Notes under the pieces: generated by a model | The model's input: only the letters and a program-made list of their open reading frames with translations | Told to the model about the DNA's origin: nothing | Database searches by the model: none | In this document: positions 39,517-42,728 of the stretch, in pieces | Layout: every line of letters starts with the position of its first letter | Numbering within the stretch: position 1 is the first letter of the stretch | Assembly: GCF_000184945.1 (NCBI RefSeq) | Contig: NZ_GL586311.1 | Location: 2,952,700-2,995,427 of the forward strand | Direction of reading: 5' to 3' | DNA: 42,728 bases | Source of the DNA: Segatella buccae ATCC 33574 | Lineage (GTDB): Bacteria > Bacteroidota > Bacteroidia > Bacteroidales > Bacteroidaceae | Translations under genes and position numbers: made by a program

Positions 39517-41013
39517 ATGGCAAGAAGATATTTATTGGGCTTCGACGTAGGCTCCAGCAGCGTGAAGGCATCGCTCACCGATGTCGACAGTGGTGCGATA
39601 GCCGCTTCGGCGTTCTATCCCGAGCACGAAGCCCCGATCATGGCCGTCAAGGCCGGCTGGGCAGAGCAAGACCCGCAGATGTGGTGGGACAACGCCAAGC
39701 TCTCGCTCCGCAAAATCATGAACGAGACAGGTGCGCGCGGCGAAGACATCCTCGCTGTGGGCATCTCCTACCAGATGCACGGGTTGGTGTGTGTGGACAA
39801 GGATCAGCAGGTGCTCCGTCCATCCATCATCTGGTGCGACTCGCGGGCCGTGCCCTACGGCGAACGCGCGTTCAGGGAATTGGGCGAGGACCTCTGCCTG
39901 CGCAATCTGCTCAACTCGCCCGGCAACTTCACTGCCGCCAAACTGGCGTGGGTGAAGGAAAACGAACCCGCGCTGTTCGACCGCATCGACAAGATCATGT
40001 TCCCCGGCGACTATATCGCCATGAAGCTGAGCGGCGAGGTGAAGACCACCATCAGCGGACTGTCGGAAGGCATGATGTGGGACTTCACCGCGAAGAAGCC
40101 CGCCAAGTTTCTGCTCGACTACTTCGGCTTCCCCGAGAGCATATTGCCCGAGGTGGTGCCCACATTCTCCGTGCAGAGCGTGGTGGGCAAAGCCGCAGCC
40201 GACGAACTGGGACTCAAGGAGGGCACGCCCGTCAGCTATCGCGCCGGCGACCAGCCCAACAATGCCGTGAGCCTCAATGTGTTCAACCCCGGCGAGATAG
40301 CCTCCACGGCCGGCACTTCGGGTGTGGTGTATGGTGTGTTGGGCGATGTCAACTACGACCCCAAGAGCCGTGTCAACACCTTTGCCCATGCCAACTACAC
40401 CACCTCGCTCGACCGCCTCGGTGTGTTGCTCTGCATCAACGGCACGGGCATCCTCAACGCATGGGTGCATCGCAATGTGGCCCCCGAGATGGGCTATGCC
40501 GAGATGAACGAACTGGCCGCCACCGTGCCCATCGGTGCGGAGGGGGTGACCGTCATCCCCTTCGGCAACGGGGCCGAGCGCGTGCTCGAGAACAAGGAAA
40601 TCGGTTGCTCCGTCAACGGGCTCAACTTCAACAAGCACCACCGCGCCCACCTCGTGCGCGCCGCCCAAGAGGGCATCGTGTTCAGCTTCTGCTACGGCAT
40701 GGAGGTGATGAAGAAGATGGGCATGGACATCAAGAAGATACACGCCGGCAAGGCCAACATGTTCCTCAGTCCGCTCTTCCGCGACACGCTGGCCGGGGTG
40801 AGCGGAGCCACCATCGAACTCTACGAGACCGACGGCAGTGCCGGGGCGGCCAAGGGAGCGGGTATCGGTGCAGGCATCTACAAAGACCACAACGAGGCCT
40901 TCGCCACGCTCAAGAGGCTCGATGTCATTGAGCCCGACGAAGCCAACCGCGCCGCCTATCTCGCCGCCTACGCCAACTGGAAGCGGGAACTGGCCGTCCA
41001 TCTCGGGGAATAG
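39517..41013 (+). CDS. xylB: Xylulokinase (FGGY family)
   Basis: 498 residues, two actin-like domains. The N-terminal domain starts YLLGFDVGSSSVKASLTDVDSG; GISYQMHGLVCVD and IIWCDSRA hold the sugar-site residues (MHG motif); AGDQPNNAVSLNVFNPGEIASTAGTSG carries the catalytic Asp of the second domain. It phosphorylates D-xylulose to xylulose 5-phosphate. xylA follows 143 bases on, so the pair converts xylose to a pentose phosphate intermediate. Length is normal. No clear -7 box was found; an AT-rich stretch precedes the ATG. Confidence 0.95.
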   Translation: MARRYLLGFDVGSSSVKASLTDVDSGAIAASAFYPEHEAPIMAVKAGWAEQDPQMWWDNAKLSLRKIMNETGARGEDILAVGISYQMHGLVCVDKDQQVLRPSIIWCDSRAVPYGERAFRELGEDLCLRNLLNSPGNFTAAKLAWVKENEPALFDRIDKIMFPGDYIAMKLSGEVKTTISGLSEGMMWDFTAKKPAKFLLDYFGFPESILPEVVPTFSVQSVVGKAAADELGLKEGTPVSYRAGDQPNNAVSLNVFNPGEIASTAGTSGVVYGVLGDVNYDPKSRVNTFAHANYTTSLDRLGVLLCINGTGILNAWVHRNVAPEMGYAEMNELAATVPIGAEGVTVIPFGNGAERVLENKEIGCSVNGLNFNKHHRAHLVRAAQEGIVFSFCYGMEVMKKMGMDIKKIHAGKANMFLSPLFRDTLAGVSGATIELYETDGSAGAAKGAGIGAGIYKDHNEAFATLKRLDVIEPDEANRAAYLAAYANWKRELAVHLGE

Positions 41014-41156
41014 ACCGGGGGAGGGAGCACCAAGACGCTTCTGCACTCCATACCCTTCCTACCGCCCCCTGACTCCCGGCTCGCGAAGGGCGCGCCGGCT
41101 GCTCACCCCTCACTTATGACTCTAAAAATCTTTCACAAACTAATAATTACAAAACT

Positions 41157-42473
41157 ATGGCAAAAGAGTATTTTCCACAAATCGGCAAGATTCCTTTCGA
41201 AGGAACAGCAAGTAAAAATCCAATGGCTTTCCACTACTATGACCCCGAGAAAGAGGTCTGCGGAAAGAAGATGAAAGACTGGTTGAAGTTCGCCATGGCC
41301 TGGTGGCACACACTGGGCGATGCCTCCGGCGACCAGTTTGGCGGCCCCACCCGCAGCTACGAGTGGGACAAGGCAGAAGATGCCGTGCAGCGCGCCAAAG
41401 ACAAGATGGATGCAGGCTTTGAAATCATGAACAAGCTCGGCATCGAATATTTCTGCTTCCACGACATCGACCTCGTGGCCGAGGGCGACACCATCGCAGA
41501 ATATGAGGCCCGCATGAAGGCCATCACCGACTATGCCGAGGTGAAGATGAAGGAAGCCGGCGTGAAGCTGCTTTGGGGCACGGCCAACGTGTTCAGCCAC
41601 AAGCGTTACATGAACGGTGCCGCCACCAATCCCAACTTCGACGTGGTGGCCCGCGCTGCCGTGCAAATCAAAAACGCCATTGACGCCACCATCAAGCTCG
41701 GCGGCACCAACTACGTGTTCTGGGGCGGCCGCGAAGGCTACATGAGCCTGCTCAACACCGACCAGAAGCGCGAAAAGGAGCACTTGGCACAGATGCTGAA
41801 GGCTGCCCGCGACTATGCCCGCAGCAAAGGATTCACCGGCACGTTCCTCATCGAACCGAAACCGATGGAGCCCACTAAGCATCAGTATGACGTGGACACG
41901 GAGACGGTGATCGGATTCCTCAAGGCCCACGGACTGGACAAGGACTTCAAGGTGAACATCGAGGTGAACCACGCCACGCTGGCCGGCCACACCTTCGAGC
42001 ACGAACTGGCCGTGGCCGTTGACAACGGTATGCTCGGATCGATCGACGCCAACCGCGGCGATGCCCAGAACGGTTGGGACACCGACCAGTTCCCCATCGA
42101 CAACTACGAGCTCACACAGGCCATGATGCAGGTCATCCGCAACGGCGGACTGGGCAACGGCGGCTCCAACTTCGATGCCAAGCTGCGTCGCAACTCCACC
42201 GATCCCGAGGACATCTTCATCGCCCACATCAGCGGTATGGACGCCATGGCCCGCGCACTCGAAAATGCTGCCGCCATCCTCACCGAGAGCGAACTGCCCA
42301 AGATGGCCAAAGAACGCTATGCCAGCTTCGATGCCGGCAAGGGCAAGGAGTTTGAAGAGGGCAAGCTCGGCCTCGAACAGCTCGTGGCCTACGCCAAGGA
42401 GAATGGCGAACCCAAGCAGACCTCCGGCAAGCAGGAGCTCTACGAGACCATCGTAGCCCTTTACGCAAAGTAA
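41157..42473 (+). CDS. xylA: Xylose isomerase
   Basis: 438 residues, the class II (long N-terminus) form. The catalytic His102 and Asp105 are in [21 protein letters not shown] and [15 protein letters not shown] hold the metal-binding Glu and the Lys of the active site; [15 protein letters not shown] supplies further metal ligands. It isomerises D-xylose to D-xylulose for XylB. It is the last gene of the pair and is followed by a terminator hairpin at 42506-42545. Confidence 0.97.
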   Translation: MAKEYFPQIGKIPFEGTASKNPMAFHYYDPEKEVCGKKMKDWLKFAMAWWHTLGDASGDQFGGPTRSYEWDKAEDAVQRAKDKMDAGFEIMNKLGIEYFCFHDIDLVAEGDTIAEYEARMKAITDYAEVKMKEAGVKLLWGTANVFSHKRYMNGAATNPNFDVVARAAVQIKNAIDATIKLGGTNYVFWGGREGYMSLLNTDQKREKEHLAQMLKAARDYARSKGFTGTFLIEPKPMEPTKHQYDVDTETVIGFLKAHGLDKDFKVNIEVNHATLAGHTFEHELAVAVDNGMLGSIDANRGDAQNGWDTDQFPIDNYELTQAMMQVIRNGGLGNGGSNFDAKLRRNSTDPEDIFIAHISGMDAMARALENAAAILTESELPKMAKERYASFDAGKGKEFEEGKLGLEQLVAYAKENGEPKQTSGKQELYETIVALYAK

Positions 42474-42505
42474 ATCGGGAAGACTTTCCCCGACCTTGAA
42501 GGAGT

Positions 42506-42546
42506 CCCATCCATGCCCTGTTTTGGGGGAAGGATGGGGCTTTTCT
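42506..42546 (+). terminator. Terminator after xylA
   Basis: CCCATCC (42506-42512) pairs with GGATGGG (42532-42538), followed by GCTTTTCTT. Confidence 0.7.
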
Positions 42547-42575
42547 TAATTTATGTTTTTAAACATGAAAAAGAA

Positions 42576-42607
42576 TTTGCACATATTTTCAAAATGTTTT
42601 ATCTTTG
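42576..42607 (+). promoter_or_regulatory. Consensus promoter for a gene beyond the window
   Basis: TTTG (42576-42579), 20-base spacer, TATCTTTG (42600-42607). The transcript leader holds a hairpin at about 42665-42694 (AACGCCCTCCTTT with AAAGGGGGGCGTT, one G-U pair) before the window ends. Confidence 0.75.
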
Positions 42608-42728
42608 CATCTGTTATCCTGAATACAATCTTTTTACCTTAAAAAGACTAATACCTATTGAGATGAACGCCCTCCTTTGCGAAAAGGGGGGCGTTTCGCG
42701 TTTCCCCCATTCCCCCCGTTTGCCCCTT

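Noticed and set aside
37667..41046. Long minus-strand frames at 37667-38908 and 39532-41046
   Set aside because: They are antisense to the POT transporter and xylB, whose family motifs are complete; the minus products show none.

Overview
The window looks like the chromosome of a Bacteroidales bacterium, most likely Prevotella or a close relative. The evidence is the promoters with Bacteroidetes boxes (TTTG, a gap of about 19-21, then TAnnTTTG), the short Bacteroidetes-type primary sigma factor, class 3 fructose bisphosphatase, an HU-CCDC81/SPOR protein, a PCMD lipoprotein paired with an outer-membrane barrel, and an RteC-like protein. Coding DNA is GC-rich by eye. One segment of about 2 kb (restriction-modification genes) is clearly AT-rich.

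Layout. 1-3450 (minus strand): rpoD, then a conserved secreted protein, an HprK-like kinase, an S24/S26 peptidase and a PqqD-like protein, the last three forming a compact set like those that tailor ribosomal peptides. 3555-5651: topoisomerase III. 6048-10633 is accessory: a DUF4143-type ATPase, a DUF5053-like small protein, and a HaeII-like restriction endonuclease and C5-cytosine methyltransferase, inserted in a hipBA locus of which hipB and the first part of hipA remain. 11283-12749: HtrA/DegP protease. 13031-13415: RNase P RNA, followed by galE and a small protein. 14869-21736 (minus): lysC, lysA, two glycosyltransferase-like genes and fbp. 21968-26621 (minus): purU, hisH, hisA, hisF, hisIE and an FtsE-like ATPase, with a repeat element between hisF and hisIE. 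26893-28558 (minus): an FHA protein and an HU-CCDC81/SPOR protein. 29064-32101 (plus): lutABC lactate oxidation. 32645-37485 (plus): an RteC-like protein, then PCMD lipoprotein, beta-barrel and a calycin-like secreted protein. 37715-42473 (plus): a POT transporter, xylulokinase and xylose isomerase.

The intergenic DNA is unusually rich in structure. Several repeat families with unrelated sequences share one design: units of 8-10 bases are iterated to form an arm, usually mirrored by a second arm around a unique core. They occur near 5.7, 11.2, 21.8, 23.4, 28.7, 31.3, 33.5, 37.5 and 39.3 kb. There are also two dispersed palindromic repeats, a 22-base tandem repeat, a promoter firing directly into a terminator (about 30 nt predicted RNA), a candidate structured RNA near 32.5 kb, and three promoters whose -7 box ends only 5-9 bases before the start codon, which predicts leaderless mRNAs.

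No tRNA, 5S/16S/23S rRNA, CRISPR array or intact insertion sequence was recognised. All homology statements come from memory of protein families; no search was run.
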